Notes: generated by a model from the sequence alone, not told the origin. A DNA stretch of 64,000 bases from Limnohabitans sp. Rim8 (GCF_945901735.1 NZ_CAMDLM010000015.1:22796-86795), one strand, 5' to 3'; shown: positions 28,409 through 37,736, counted from the first letter of the stretch. Numbers and translations: made by a program.

Positions 28409-29452
28409 TCAAATGCCAACGTCGTGCATGTGACAAGCCAGGTCCACCATTCGGCAGGCGTAGCCCATCTCGTTGTCGTACCAAGCGTAAATTTTGAGCA
28501 GCGTGCCGTCGGTCACCAGGGTGGACAGCGCGTCCACGATGGCGCTTCGTGTGTCGCGGGCGTAATCGACGCTCACCAAGGGGCGCTCCTCGTAACCCAA
28601 GATGCCCGCCAAGGGGCCTTGGGCTGCAGCGGCAAACAAGGCGTTGACCTCTTCGGCGCTGGTCTCGCGCTTCATCTCAAACACGCAGTCGGTGAGTGAT
28701 GCGTTGAGCACCGGGGCACGCACCGCATGGCCATTGAGTTTGCCCTTGAGATCGGGGTAAATCAGGGCAATCGCCGTGGCGCTGCCGGTGGTGGTGGGGG
28801 CCAGACTCACCATGGCGCTGCGGGCGCGGCGCAGGTCTTTGTGCGGCGCGTCCACCACCAAATTGGTGTTGGTCGGGTCGTGGATGGTGGTGATCTGGCC
28901 GTGTTGGATGCCAATGGCTTCGTGCACGACCTTGACCACCGGGGCCAGGCAGTTGGTGGTGCACGATGCCGCTGTGACGATGCGGTCTTTGGCGGGGTTG
29001 TACAGCGTGTGGTTGATGCCCACCACAATGTTCAGCACATCGCCCACCTTGATGGGCGCCGCCACGATCACGCGCTTGGCGCCCCGGTCCAAGTGGCCTT
29101 GGAGGGTTTCGGGCGTCAAAAACTTGCCGGTGCATTCGAGCACCAGGTCCACGCCCATGTCGCCCCACGGGATGTCGGCCGGGTTGGCATGCGAAGAAAA
29201 TGATAGTGTGCGCTCACCGATGCGGATCTGGCTGTCGCCCTCTGCTTCGATGCGCTCGCGCCATTTGCCTTGCACGCTGTCAAACGCCAGCAAATGCGCT
29301 GTGGCTGCTGCGCCACCTTTGAGCTCGTTCAGGTGTACCACCTCCAGGCGGTTGCCTGCGCGGGGGTCATCCGATTGGCGCTCGGCAGCGCCCATGGCCG
29401 CACGCAGGGCCAAACGGCCGATGCGGCCCATACCGTTGATGCCAACTTTCAT
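28409..29452 (-). CDS. Arsenic-operon glyceraldehyde-3-phosphate dehydrogenase
   Basis: This GAPDH converts glyceraldehyde-3-phosphate plus arsenate to 1-arseno-3-phosphoglycerate for export by ArsJ. The Rossmann start [20 protein letters not shown], the active-site cysteine in SCTTNCLAP, and the C-terminal [16 protein letters not shown] are intact. Length is 347 residues. The phosphate- or arsenate-binding region reads [14 protein letters not shown] ([12 protein letters not shown]), differing from the glycolytic STG-AAKAV pattern. It is the first gene of the arsenic operon and separates that operon from divergent phoX1. Confidence 0.9.
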   Translation of the reverse strand: MKVGINGMGRIGRLALRAAMGAAERQSDDPRAGNRLEVVHLNELKGGAAATAHLLAFDSVQGKWRERIEAEGDSQIRIGERTLSFSSHANPADIPWGDMGVDLVLECTGKFLTPETLQGHLDRGAKRVIVAAPIKVGDVLNIVVGINHTLYNPAKDRIVTAASCTTNCLAPVVKVVHEAIGIQHGQITTIHDPTNTNLVVDAPHKDLRRARSAMVSLAPTTTGSATAIALIYPDLKGKLNGHAVRAPVLNASLTDCVFEMKRETSAEEVNALFAAAAQGPLAGILGYEERPLVSVDYARDTRSAIVDALSTLVTDGTLLKIYAWYDNEMGYACRMVDLACHMHDVGI

Positions 29453-29578
29453 GGTTAATCCTTCGATGGTTCTGGAAATGTCAATGTGATTGACTGTGCC
29501 ACTTCTGCGTGACAAAACCATGACAGGTCTGCAACTCAGCCCCATTGTGGTCGTGATGCCCTCGCAGCAATGGGTTTT

Positions 29579-29596
29579 TTGACATCACGAAGTCAC
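29579..29596 (+). promoter_or_regulatory. Pho box upstream of phoX1
   Basis: TTGACAT-CACG-AAGTCAC has the 7-4-7 layout. TCCAAT at 29607-29612, 10 bases downstream, fits the -10. The start codon is 40 bases further, with CAGGAG as ribosome binding site. Confidence 0.75.
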
Positions 29597-29635
29597 ACAA
29601 ACCCATTCCAATAATTGCTTTCCTCAGGAGTTTTC

Positions 29636-31861
29636 ATGTCACACCACGATCACGATCCCGTCTTCAACAATTCGAACAACCTTCACTTTCAGGATGTTTT
29701 GGCCCAATCGCTGCAAAACCCTGCGCGCCGAGGCTTGTTGCGCGGTGGTCTGGGCCTGGCCGGTTTGGCCATGCTGCCCGGTTGCGCCAGCATGGTGTCG
29801 GGCGTGGCCGCAGCACCTTCGGCGCTGGGCTTTCCGTCCTTGGACAAAAGTTTGCTGGACAACGTGATATTGCCGCCCGGTTACCAGTACACGGTTCTGC
29901 ACGCCACAGGCGATGCACTGGATTCAACCCTGCCCGCTTACTCCAACAAAGGCACTGAGACCGATGACTGGTCGCGCCGCATTGGTGACCACCACGACGG
30001 CATGGACATTTATTACATCGATGCCAACGGCCGCTACACCGAGAATGAAACCGGCCGCGCGGTGCTGTGTGTGAACCACGAAAGCTCGGCCGATGCGCAC
30101 TTGATGCACCCCAATGGCCAAACGTCCAATGGCGTGAGCGGCAAAAAATTCCACCAGTTTGGAAACTGGGATTTGGGTAACCGCCCCGAATTGGAAGTGC
30201 TCAAGGAAATCAACCACCACGGCGTTTCGGTGGTCGAGATCGTCAAAACCCCACAAGGCTGGCGCATCAAGCAAGACTCGCCTTTGAACCGCCGCATCAC
30301 CGCCCAAACACCGGCCCGCATCAGCGGTCCGCGCGCAGAAATCGACAACATCCGCAGTTTCATGGTGACCCGTTGGGACACGGCCGGTGCCATGTCGCGT
30401 GGCACTTTGAACAATTGCGGCCACGGCAAAACCCCTTGGGGCACCTATTTGGGTTGCGAAGAAAACTGGGCGTTTTACTTCCAGGCTACGGGCACGGGCA
30501 CCGGCCTGTCCCCCAAAGAAGTGGCGGCACGCCGTCGCTATGGCGTGGCTGCTGCAGCCCCCGCTGCCGGTGTGCAAAGAGCCATCAGCCAAGGCTGGCA
30601 CACCGTGTCGGCCACCGACGACCGTTTTGCCCGCTGGAATTTGGCGGCCACAGGTGCCAATGCCGAGCGTGACTTCCGCAACGAAGCCAACACCTTCGGC
30701 TACAACGTCGAAATCGACCCGTTGGCCCCCAATTCCACGCCCGCCAAACGCGTGGCCATGGGTCGTTTTGCCCACGAAGCCGCCGTTTGCAGCCTGCCCA
30801 AGGCGGGCGAGCCCTTGGCCTTTTACATGGGCTGTGACGCCCGCAACGAGTACATCTACAAATTTGTTTCCACCGCGGTTTGGGATCCGCGCGATGTGGG
30901 CGGCGGTTTGGTGGCCGGCGACAAGTACCTGGGTGAGGGCAAGCTCTACGCAGCGCGCTTTGATGCCACAGGCCAAGGCCAATGGCTGGAGTTGACCATC
31001 GCCGATCCACGCATTGCCAACCACAGTGCCTATAAATTTGCCAACCAGGCCGATGTGTTCGTCAACGCACGCCATGCAGCCGATGCTGTCGGTGCCACCA
31101 AGATGGACCGTCCAGAGTGGGGCGCTGTCAACTACCGCAACGGCGAGGTGTATTTCGCCCTGACCAACAACAACGCGGCCAACCGCACCCCCACCAAGGT
31201 GGACCCGGCCAACCCCCGCGCCTACATGGACATGGATGGCAAAAAAGGCACTGGCAACCCGCACGGTCACATCATCCGTTTCAATGAAACGGGTCAAAAA
31301 TCCACAGCCAAAGCCTTTGCGTGGGACATCTTCCTGTTTGGTGCAGAAGAAGACTCGGGCGATGCCAACTTGTCCGGCTTGAGCGCCAAAAACGCGTTCT
31401 CATCGCCTGACGGCCTGTGGTTCAGCAAGGCCACCGGCATTTGCTGGATTCAGACCGACGACGGCGCCATGACCGACGAAAGCAACTGCATGATGCTGGC
31501 CGCCATTCCGGGCCAAGTGGGCGACGGCGGCAAAGTCACCGTGAAAAACAAAATGATGGTGGGGGGTGTTGAGCAAACTGGCACCCAAGAAACTTTTGTG
31601 GGCGCCGCTTTGGGTGATGCCAAACTGCGCCGCTTCTTGGTGGCCCCCAAGGGCGCTGAGGTGACCGGCATCACGGAAACCCCCGATGGCCGCACTTTGT
31701 TTGTCAACATCCAGCACCCTGGCGAGTTGTCCAAGCCGCTGGCTTCGGGCGAAGCCCCGGAAAGCGTCTGGCCCGGCAACCAGGGCTACGGTGTCCAGGG
31801 CCGTCCACGTTCGGCCACGATCGTGATCACGCGCCAAGACGGCGGCGTGATCGGGCTGTAA
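29636..31861 (+). CDS. phoX: PhoX-family alkaline phosphatase, Tat lipoprotein (copy 1)
   Basis: PhoX is a calcium- and iron-dependent phosphatase that releases phosphate from many esters outside the inner membrane. The 741-residue protein matches the DUF839 fold along its length, for example AVLCVNHESSADAH, TLNNCGHGKTPWGTYLGCEENW, RFAHEAAVCS and GLWFSKATGICWIQTDDGA. The N-terminus holds a twin-arginine pair (R31-R32), a hydrophobic stretch and a lipobox LPGC with C50, so it is probably a Tat-exported lipoprotein. It is a clear paralogue of the gene at 37737-40025. Confidence 0.92.
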   Translation: MSHHDHDPVFNNSNNLHFQDVLAQSLQNPARRGLLRGGLGLAGLAMLPGCASMVSGVAAAPSALGFPSLDKSLLDNVILPPGYQYTVLHATGDALDSTLPAYSNKGTETDDWSRRIGDHHDGMDIYYIDANGRYTENETGRAVLCVNHESSADAHLMHPNGQTSNGVSGKKFHQFGNWDLGNRPELEVLKEINHHGVSVVEIVKTPQGWRIKQDSPLNRRITAQTPARISGPRAEIDNIRSFMVTRWDTAGAMSRGTLNNCGHGKTPWGTYLGCEENWAFYFQATGTGTGLSPKEVAARRRYGVAAAAPAAGVQRAISQGWHTVSATDDRFARWNLAATGANAERDFRNEANTFGYNVEIDPLAPNSTPAKRVAMGRFAHEAAVCSLPKAGEPLAFYMGCDARNEYIYKFVSTAVWDPRDVGGGLVAGDKYLGEGKLYAARFDATGQGQWLELTIADPRIANHSAYKFANQADVFVNARHAADAVGATKMDRPEWGAVNYRNGEVYFALTNNNAANRTPTKVDPANPRAYMDMDGKKGTGNPHGHIIRFNETGQKSTAKAFAWDIFLFGAEEDSGDANLSGLSAKNAFSSPDGLWFSKATGICWIQTDDGAMTDESNCMMLAAIPGQVGDGGKVTVKNKMMVGGVEQTGTQETFVGAALGDAKLRRFLVAPKGAEVTGITETPDGRTLFVNIQHPGELSKPLASGEAPESVWPGNQGYGVQGRPRSATIVITRQDGGVIGL

Positions 31862-31873
31862 ACCGCGCAGGCC

Positions 31874-32503
31874 TCAGCTCATTGCCAAAGTGAGCATGGC
31901 CTGCTCTACATCCTGAGAAGCCTTCTTGAGGTGGGGGTTGCTGGACTCGCTGCCGGCGCGGCCCACATCCAAGTCGGCTTGAAAGCCGTCACGCTCGGGC
32001 CAAACGGCGTTGAGCATGTCGAAACCTGCTTCGCCGATGGTGGCTTCAGCTTGTTCGAGCAAGCGTTCTGAGCGGCCTGTTTTGGACAGGACAATGACGA
32101 TTTTTTTGCCAACCGCGCGGGTTTTGGACAGTTTGCGCGCCAGGGCCAATGTGGGGCGAAGATCGTCCATGGAGGTGCCTGTCGGCAAGAACACGATGTC
32201 GCTTTCGCGGCTGACATCTTCAGTCAACTCATCGGCCAATCCCCGGGTGTCCACCACGACCAGGTCGTAGCCCACCACGTCCTTGCGCAATTTTTTCAGG
32301 CTCTTGAATGCGCGGGCTTCAATCTCGGGCTCGATGCCGTTGCGCAGCCTCAGAGCGCCCCACTCCACGCAGGTGAGCTGCTCCAGATCGAAGTCACCGA
32401 TCAGCACCTTGTGCTGCGCCCGGGCCGCCGCTACTGCCAACACGCGGGCCAAGGTGCTTTTGCCAACACCGCCCTTTTGTCCCACAAATGAAGCAATCCG
32501 CAT
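31874..32503 (-). CDS. Orphan ParA-family ATPase
   Basis: A 209-residue ATPase of the ParA/MinD/VirC1 group. The deviant Walker A KGGVGKST (residues 10-17), the Walker B-like LVVVDTRG and VIVLSKTGR are present. There is no N-terminal helix-turn-helix and no ParB partner or parS site nearby, so it is not an ordinary segregation locus. An 86-residue gene lies 32 bases upstream on the same strand and is probably its partner. Small ParA proteins of this kind position cargo such as chemoreceptors, storage granules or plasmids; which applies cannot be read here. Confidence 0.85.
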   Translation of the reverse strand: MRIASFVGQKGGVGKSTLARVLAVAAARAQHKVLIGDFDLEQLTCVEWGALRLRNGIEPEIEARAFKSLKKLRKDVVGYDLVVVDTRGLADELTEDVSRESDIVFLPTGTSMDDLRPTLALARKLSKTRAVGKKIVIVLSKTGRSERLLEQAEATIGEAGFDMLNAVWPERDGFQADLDVGRAGSESSNPHLKKASQDVEQAMLTLAMS

Positions 32504-32535
32504 AAATCTACTCCTGTAAAAAAGAACGGCAACCC

Positions 32536-32796
32536 TTAAGGCTTGTGCTTGATCGGCGGCAAGGCCTGCAGGGTCACATCGAATGTTTTGGATTTGCCCA
32601 AATAGTAACGGTCAAGCCGCCACTCCTGCAGAATTTCCATGGCCAGCTGAAAATCTGATGCGTTGAGTTTATAGAGTTCATGGAGGGGAAAGTCCAATTC
32701 GTCCTCCAAGCCAGAAATCAAGCGGGAAAAAACTTGCCCCGTTGGATGCTGTGGTTCTTGGGCAATGACCTGTTGGATTTTTTGGATGACACGCAT
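32536..32796 (-). CDS. 86-residue protein paired with ParA, unknown
   Basis: No family recognised. The protein is mainly helical in appearance (MRVIQKIQQVIAQEP, then SRLISGLEDELDFPLHELYK and FQLAMEILQEWRLDRYY), acidic in its first half and ending in a basic PPIKHKP tail. Its placement directly upstream of the parA gene, under a good promoter, suggests a ParA adaptor or activator, which is inference from context. Confidence 0.65.
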   Translation of the reverse strand: MRVIQKIQQVIAQEPQHPTGQVFSRLISGLEDELDFPLHELYKLNASDFQLAMEILQEWRLDRYYLGKSKTFDVTLQALPPIKHKP

Positions 32797-32843
32797 TTTT
32801 GAACTTAAAAAGTGTGGATGTTGTATGTTAACTAAGTAAAACT

Positions 32844-32871
32844 TTTATATAAATTATTAACCTTAATTCAA
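32844..32871 (-). promoter_or_regulatory. Sigma-70-type promoter for the 86-aa/parA operon
   Basis: On the minus strand TTGAAT, a 16-base spacer and TATAAA match the vegetative consensus. The surrounding 120 bases (about 32797-32920) are strongly AT-rich, unlike the rest of the window. Transcription would start about 40 bases before the 86-residue gene. Confidence 0.6.
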
Positions 32872-32922
32872 CTAATAGTATTCATTATTATTGTGACAGT
32901 TGTTGGCATCCTTACACTTGCA

Positions 32923-32940
32923 CGGTCACGCCCATGTCAT
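32923..32940 (+). promoter_or_regulatory. Pho box upstream of the GT28 glycosyltransferase
   Basis: CGGTCAC-GCCC-ATGTCAT has two half-sites spaced by 11. It ends 24 bases before the start codon, so transcription would begin within a couple of bases of the ATG. The expected -10 position (CAAGCT) is a weak match. Confidence 0.55.
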
Positions 32941-32964
32941 TCACATCGGGCAAGCTGATGTCCG

Positions 32965-34083
32965 ATGAAATACCTTGTTCAGCTCATTTACTTCAACGCC
33001 GGCGGTGGCCACAGGTCCGCAGCGCTGGCCTTGCAGGAAGTCATCGCCCAAAAGCACCCGGACTGGTCGGTGACATTGGTCAATCTTTTTGAGGTCATTG
33101 ACTCGGACCGTTATTACCAAAAACTGACCGGCTTTGCCCCCGAAGATTTGTACAACCTGAGGCTGAAAAAAGGCTGGACCCGTGGCTTGGCCACGGAGCT
33201 CAAAATTTTTCAGACCATGATCCGGTTGACCTTGCCCAAGCTCAAAAAAAAGGTGCGGTCATTTTGGGGCAGCAACCCGCCGGATTTGGTGGTTTCGCTG
33301 GTGCCCAATTTCAACAAAGTCATGTACGAGGCCCTGCGGGACGAATTGCCGGGGGTGCCTTATGTCACGGTACTGACCGACATGGCCGACTACCCGCCCC
33401 ACTTTTGGATGGAGCCTCGGCAAGGCCAGTACATCATTTGTGGCACAGCGTTTGCCGCCTCTCAAGCGGCCGCGCTGGGTTATGACCCACGGGCCATCAC
33501 CACCACATCGGGCATGATTTTGCGCCCTGATTTTTACCGCAAACCGAGTGTGGACAAAGCGGCCCGGCTCGCAGAGCTGGGTCTGGACCCCAACGTCCCC
33601 ACGGGCTTGATCCTGTTTGGTGGGCACGGGTCCTCTGAAATGCTGAAAATTGCCAAAGCGCTGCCTGACCGACAGCTGATTTTTGTGGCGGGCCACAACA
33701 CCGCCTTGGCCAAAAAAATGGCCGCCCAATCGGCGTCATCCAAGCACCATGTCATGGGTTTCGTCCGGGACATCCACCTCGTCATGCATCTGTGTGATTA
33801 TTTTGTGGGCAAGCCCGGCCCGGGCAGCTTGAGTGAGGCGGTGCACATGGGTTTGCCCGTCATCACTTTCCGCAATGGCGCCACCATGCCCCAAGAAAGG
33901 TACAACACGGTGTGGTTGGAAGAGAACCAACTGGGCAAGGTCATTGCCTCGGTCAGTGAATTGCCGGGTGCTGTGGACGCGCTGTTGAGCGAACTGCCCC
34001 TCTACCATGGCCATGTCCAGCAAATGAACAACCAGGCGGTGTTCGAAGTGGTCGATGCTTTGGCCGCGATCAAGGCGGGTTGA
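32965..34083 (+). CDS. GT28 diacylglycerol glycosyltransferase (MGDG synthase-like)
   Basis: A 372-residue GT-B glycosyltransferase similar to monogalactosyl- and monoglucosyldiacylglycerol synthases, which move a sugar from a UDP-sugar to diacylglycerol. The N-terminal signature NAGGGHRSAA (residues 11-20) and the C-terminal nucleotide-sugar motif FVGKPGPGSLSEAVHMGLPVI are present. With PlcP supplying diacylglycerol, it would make phosphorus-free glycolipids. No Shine-Dalgarno sequence precedes the ATG. The 125 bases after it, before a convergent gene, hold nothing I recognise. Confidence 0.8.
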   Translation: MKYLVQLIYFNAGGGHRSAALALQEVIAQKHPDWSVTLVNLFEVIDSDRYYQKLTGFAPEDLYNLRLKKGWTRGLATELKIFQTMIRLTLPKLKKKVRSFWGSNPPDLVVSLVPNFNKVMYEALRDELPGVPYVTVLTDMADYPPHFWMEPRQGQYIICGTAFAASQAAALGYDPRAITTTSGMILRPDFYRKPSVDKAARLAELGLDPNVPTGLILFGGHGSSEMLKIAKALPDRQLIFVAGHNTALAKKMAAQSASSKHHVMGFVRDIHLVMHLCDYFVGKPGPGSLSEAVHMGLPVITFRNGATMPQERYNTVWLEENQLGKVIASVSELPGAVDALLSELPLYHGHVQQMNNQAVFEVVDALAAIKAG

Positions 34084-34208
34084 GCTGGCCTTCTTGACGC
34101 GGTGCATGGCGTTCGAAAATCCAAAAAACTACGAGCCACGCCTGGCACACGAGCGCGGGTGGCCAGCACTCCATCGCTCACCTGATGACTCTGAATTGAA
34201 CCCGGCCT

Positions 34209-35270
34209 TCAGTTCGCAGCGGCCAGCGTGAGCTCAATGGCGTAGGGCGTTGGCAAGGTCCCGTTTTGCTGGAACCTGAGGGTCATGGGGCCTTCACCGC
34301 GCCGCTGTGGCCCGGTGTTCGCCAATACATTGCGATTCAAGTCACTGAGTCCCATCTGGCCCCATGCCAGCATGCGCGTGGTGTCCATGCCCGCATCGAA
34401 AACGCTGCTGCGCTGCAAGGCATAAGACGCAAAATCGTCCGAGGCATAGTGCACCAACTTGAAGGACATCAGCATTTGGCCTTGGGGCACATCCCAACGC
34501 ACATGGTCGGCATCTCCGCGCAGCACCACGCCCTGAATCACATAGGTTTGCAAACCTGACGCCAAAACACTGGGCTGCAAGGGGTGGCCAGATATATCGT
34601 GGGCCAACAGGCTGGGGCTTTGCAAGTCCATGGCTTGGGCCACAGACGGGTTGCCCGCGACATCCACCTGCCTGAGCCAAACTTGAGCGATGCCCTGACC
34701 CAACACCCCCAACGCGGGGCCGCTGCCCACATGCCAAGGGGCCTGGCCATTCAATGAGTATTCCCACCGCGCACCGGACTCAAGGCCCGACAACTGCAAA
34801 CGGAGGGTAACGCCTTCCCGTTGCGGGGTGATGACCAAGGCCACCGGGGCCAGGGTATCGAGCACACAACGAACTCTCACGATCTCTGAAGTATTGCCCG
34901 CATCATCCCGGGCGCGCACCCAGATCATTTTGGCCCCATCGTCTTTGACTTCAAAAGTGCGCCCTTGGCCACGGGTCCAGGTTTGCCCCTGATCGAGTGA
35001 AAATTCCCAATCGATGTCGGCACTGTCCACGTCCCATAAACCATTGCGGGTGATGCCGTCGCTCACGCTCAGCCCTGTGTCATTGAAAGACAGAACAGGG
35101 GCTGGGAGTTTGACTGCACCAGCCTTTGGCGTTGGCTGGAATGGCACCGATGAGTCCCAATTTTTGTCGGCAGGGGCAGAACCTGTGCTCACGCACGACA
35201 CTGAAACCAAAGCAGCAGCCAGCACCAGGACGCGCTGTAAATTTTTCTGTCGACTCAACAACATCTCCAT
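34209..35270 (-). CDS. Ig-like surface lipoprotein, copy 1
   Basis: Unknown function. A lipoprotein signal (VLVLAAALVSVSC) is followed by about 40 variable residues and then by a region of beta-rich, Ig-like repeats: PVLSFNDTGLSVSDG, IDWEFSLDQGQTWTRG, MIWVRARDDAGNTSEIVRV, and a second repeat ARWEYSLNGQAPW with VWLRQVDVAGN. The C-terminal third (QTYVIQGVVLRGD to PTPYAIELTLAAAN) resembles a jelly-roll domain. It is closely paralogous to the gene at 36399-37457. Two ATGs (35270, 35264) are possible. A Pho box lies 41 bases upstream. Confidence 0.75.
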   Translation of the reverse strand: MEMLLSRQKNLQRVLVLAAALVSVSCVSTGSAPADKNWDSSVPFQPTPKAGAVKLPAPVLSFNDTGLSVSDGITRNGLWDVDSADIDWEFSLDQGQTWTRGQGRTFEVKDDGAKMIWVRARDDAGNTSEIVRVRCVLDTLAPVALVITPQREGVTLRLQLSGLESGARWEYSLNGQAPWHVGSGPALGVLGQGIAQVWLRQVDVAGNPSVAQAMDLQSPSLLAHDISGHPLQPSVLASGLQTYVIQGVVLRGDADHVRWDVPQGQMLMSFKLVHYASDDFASYALQRSSVFDAGMDTTRMLAWGQMGLSDLNRNVLANTGPQRRGEGPMTLRFQQNGTLPTPYAIELTLAAAN

Positions 35271-35310
35271 AGCCTCTCTGGTGATTTGAGCGCGATTGGA
35301 AGAGACCCAT

Positions 35311-35328
35311 GTGTCAAATGAGTGTAAA
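35311..35328 (-). promoter_or_regulatory. Pho box upstream of Ig-like lipoprotein 1
   Basis: On the minus strand TTTACAC-TCAT-TTGACAC is a good 7-4-7 repeat. TCCAAT follows exactly 10 bases downstream (35300-35295), the same hexamer at the same distance as at phoX1. Confidence 0.75.
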
Positions 35329-35546
35329 AAAATGGTATTTTTCAGGTTCTGTCATTCGACAAAACTGCGACTTAATGAGCCGTGCAGCTGCGTCGCCAAA
35401 GCATTGTTCATGCGGAAAGTCCCAAACCACTGAATTTTGATTGTGATTGAAGGGCCAAATGCTATGCCGATGCGCGGTTTTGCATTTGTCTTGAAGCCGT
35501 CAAAGACATACACCAAAATGGTGTTGCGGGTCATCAAAGGAGTGTC

Positions 35547-36326
35547 ATGTTTCCAGTATTTCGCAACATTCAGTGTTTGCCTCGGATCGGTGAATCCCCG
35601 CTGTGGCGGGTATGCGCAGTTTGGGCGTTTGTGGGCGCCATCGGCTCGGCCCAAGCACAGCCTGAAGAAAATCGGGGTACTTGGCAGCTGAGTGCAGGTT
35701 GGCAGGATTACAGCGAACCGCAAATGAACTTGAAAGGCCCCGAGCTGGGTGTGCATTGGCAAAGCCGAGCATGGGGACCGCTCACCTTGGAGGCTGAAGG
35801 GCAACTGGGCCTGCAAAACTACAGCAGCGTTCCGTCCGGGCGTTTGGATTCGGTGCTGAATGTGGACACCCGCTGGCGAGTTCTCAGGGCATCAACAGCA
35901 CAACCCCAATGGCAGGTCGGCTTGGCTTTGCATACCCATGCCAATTTTTTGCGCGGCACTACCAGTTTGGGTTTTGGGGGCTATGACCGGCTTTCTACCC
36001 AAGTCTGGTTGCCCGTGCGCTGGCACTCGGCCAGCGAACAGCCTTGGACGGTCGATGCAGGCTGGCTACTGTGGGGGGAGCATGTGTCCCGCTTGTCTCA
36101 AGTCAACACCCGCTTCCAAGACGTGACCAACCAACAGCGCAAGGGTGTTTACTTTCAAATCAGCCAAAAAATCTCCACCGACCTGGGAGAGATGCAACCC
36201 TATGCTCGCTGGACTTGGGTAGATGATTCTGATATTCAATGGGTGAGTTTGGTCGGCGTGGACAGAGGCACTTACGAGCCACGAAACAACAGGCTGCAAG
36301 TGGGCTTGAAATGGCGCATGCGCTGA
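35547..36326 (+). CDS. Small outer-membrane beta-barrel protein, unknown
   Basis: A 259-residue protein with a signal peptide ending at GSAQA before QPEENRGTWQ. The mature part alternates polar and hydrophobic residues in strand-length blocks with many Trp, Tyr and Gly (GTWQLSAGWQDYSEP, LTLEAEGQLGLQNY, VGLALHTHANFLRG, VDAGWLLWGEHV), and ends LQVGLKWRMR, a typical last barrel strand. It looks like an outer-membrane barrel of the acyloxyacyl hydrolase/porin size class. It lies between the two Ig-like lipoprotein genes and is divergent from the first. Confidence 0.7.
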   Translation: MFPVFRNIQCLPRIGESPLWRVCAVWAFVGAIGSAQAQPEENRGTWQLSAGWQDYSEPQMNLKGPELGVHWQSRAWGPLTLEAEGQLGLQNYSSVPSGRLDSVLNVDTRWRVLRASTAQPQWQVGLALHTHANFLRGTTSLGFGGYDRLSTQVWLPVRWHSASEQPWTVDAGWLLWGEHVSRLSQVNTRFQDVTNQQRKGVYFQISQKISTDLGEMQPYARWTWVDDSDIQWVSLVGVDRGTYEPRNNRLQVGLKWRMR

Positions 36327-36398
36327 ACTGGGCGCTTCACCTCAAGCCACAAAAGACTTGAGCTTATGACGAGCGCTGTTGAGGCACCCCAGCGGGCA

Positions 36399-37457
36399 TC
36401 AATCCGCTGGCGACAAAATAACCTCAATGGCGTAGCGTGTCGGCGATAGACCGGTTTGCTGAAACCACAGCGTCATAGGCCCTTCGCCAAGTTTTGACTT
36501 GGGCACATTGGCCAGCTCATTGCGCCCCAAATAACTGGGTCCCATGTGGCCGTAAACCAGCATGCGCGAGACACTTTCGACAGTTTCACCCGCATCAAAT
36601 ACCTTGTTGGGCTGCAAAGCATAAAAGGCTTTGTCGTCTTCTGACTCGTACTGCACCAACTTGAACGACATCAACTGCTGGCCTTTGGGGATGTCCCAAG
36701 TGACATAGTCGCGATCACCGCTTACCACCACCCCATGGATCAGGTAGGTTTGCAGGCCAGGGGCCAAAATGCTGGGCAGCAAAGGGTCGCCTGAAGCTTC
36801 ATGCGACACAACGCTTGGGTTTTGCAAGTCAAAACCTTGGGCCGCAGAATTGTTACCGGCCATGTCCACTTGGCGTAACCAAACCCGGCTCAAACCGTTG
36901 CCCAAAGTACCGAGTGCGCTGCCTTTGCCTGCAGACCATGAGCGTTGCTCGTCCAGTGAATACTCCCAGCGGGCACCCGGCTCAATGCCAGACAGTTTGA
37001 AGGTGTTGGTCACACCTTCGGCTTGCCCTGCGATCGCCACAGCAGCGGGGGGGGTGGTGTCCAAAACACAGTTGACGCGCACGATTTCGGAGGTGTTGCC
37101 GGCATCGTCACGAGCACGCACCCAAATCATTTTGGCGCCGTCTCCTTTGACGACAAACGAGCCGCCGGAACCGCGTGTCCAAGTGATCCCTTGGTCCAGC
37201 GAAAACTCCCAGTCGATGCCCTGACTTTCAACACCCCACCTGCCGTTGCTTGTGACGCCATCGGTCACGTCAAGGCCGGTGTCGTTGAACGACAAAACAG
37301 GGGTTTTGAGAATGACCGCACCAGCAACCGGTGGGGTCTGAGCGCCAGGGACTGTGGTGTCAGTAGCCCCAGACCCTGAACCGCCACAGGCCACTGAAAA
37401 AAACGCAACTGAAAGCAAGGCGAGGGATCGCCTTAAAGAGGGTTGGAGCGTGAACAT
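36399..37457 (-). CDS. Ig-like surface lipoprotein, copy 2
   Basis: Paralogue of the lipoprotein at 34209-35270 with the same order: lipobox (AFFSVAC, followed by GGSGSG), a short variable linker, PVLSFNDTGLDVTDG, IDWEFSLDQGITWTRG, MIWVRARDDAGNTSEIVRV, a second Ig-like unit with ARWEYSLDEQRSW, and the same C-terminal domain (QTYLIHGVVVSGD to PTRYAIEVILSPAD). The start MFTLQPSLRRSLALL gives a proper signal peptide; an upstream extension does not. No Pho box is evident before it, and the phoX2 terminator separates it from phoX2. 352 residues. Confidence 0.75.
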   Translation of the reverse strand: MFTLQPSLRRSLALLSVAFFSVACGGSGSGATDTTVPGAQTPPVAGAVILKTPVLSFNDTGLDVTDGVTSNGRWGVESQGIDWEFSLDQGITWTRGSGGSFVVKGDGAKMIWVRARDDAGNTSEIVRVNCVLDTTPPAAVAIAGQAEGVTNTFKLSGIEPGARWEYSLDEQRSWSAGKGSALGTLGNGLSRVWLRQVDMAGNNSAAQGFDLQNPSVVSHEASGDPLLPSILAPGLQTYLIHGVVVSGDRDYVTWDIPKGQQLMSFKLVQYESEDDKAFYALQPNKVFDAGETVESVSRMLVYGHMGPSYLGRNELANVPKSKLGEGPMTLWFQQTGLSPTRYAIEVILSPAD

Positions 37458-37549
37458 GTGAATTGATCCAATTTTTTCCAACACATTTGGTGGCACCACC
37501 TGAGTGCAAGCAAAGACCTGAATTCGTGATTTGAAGGTCGAAAAAAAGC

Positions 37550-37588
37550 TAAAAAAAACCCTCACGAGAAAGTAATCAAGTGAGGGTT
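37550..37588 (-). terminator. Rho-independent terminator downstream of phoX2
   Basis: On the minus strand AACCCTCAC, a 14-base loop and GTGAGGGTT are followed by a run of eight T. It lies 149 bases after the phoX2 stop and before lipoprotein copy 2. Confidence 0.8.
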
Positions 37589-37736
37589 GGCATGTCAATC
37601 CGGATGGGGTGGGTGACTGACTCTGCTCGTGAGAGCGCTCAGTCAATCCACCTGTCAGATTGAGGGCGTTTGATCAGCGCAACGTACAACCACAAGGGTT
37701 TATATCGTCTGGCCGTTGAAACGCCTTTCTGGTGGA

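Noticed and set aside
29480..29560. ArsR operator upstream of the arsenic GAPDH gene
   Set aside because: An operator is expected, but no clear inverted repeat or known ArsR consensus could be seen.
35486..35503. Pho-box-like TTGTCTT-GAAG-CCGTCAA before the outer-membrane barrel gene
   Set aside because: Only about four of seven bases match in each half and no -10 follows; indistinguishable from chance.
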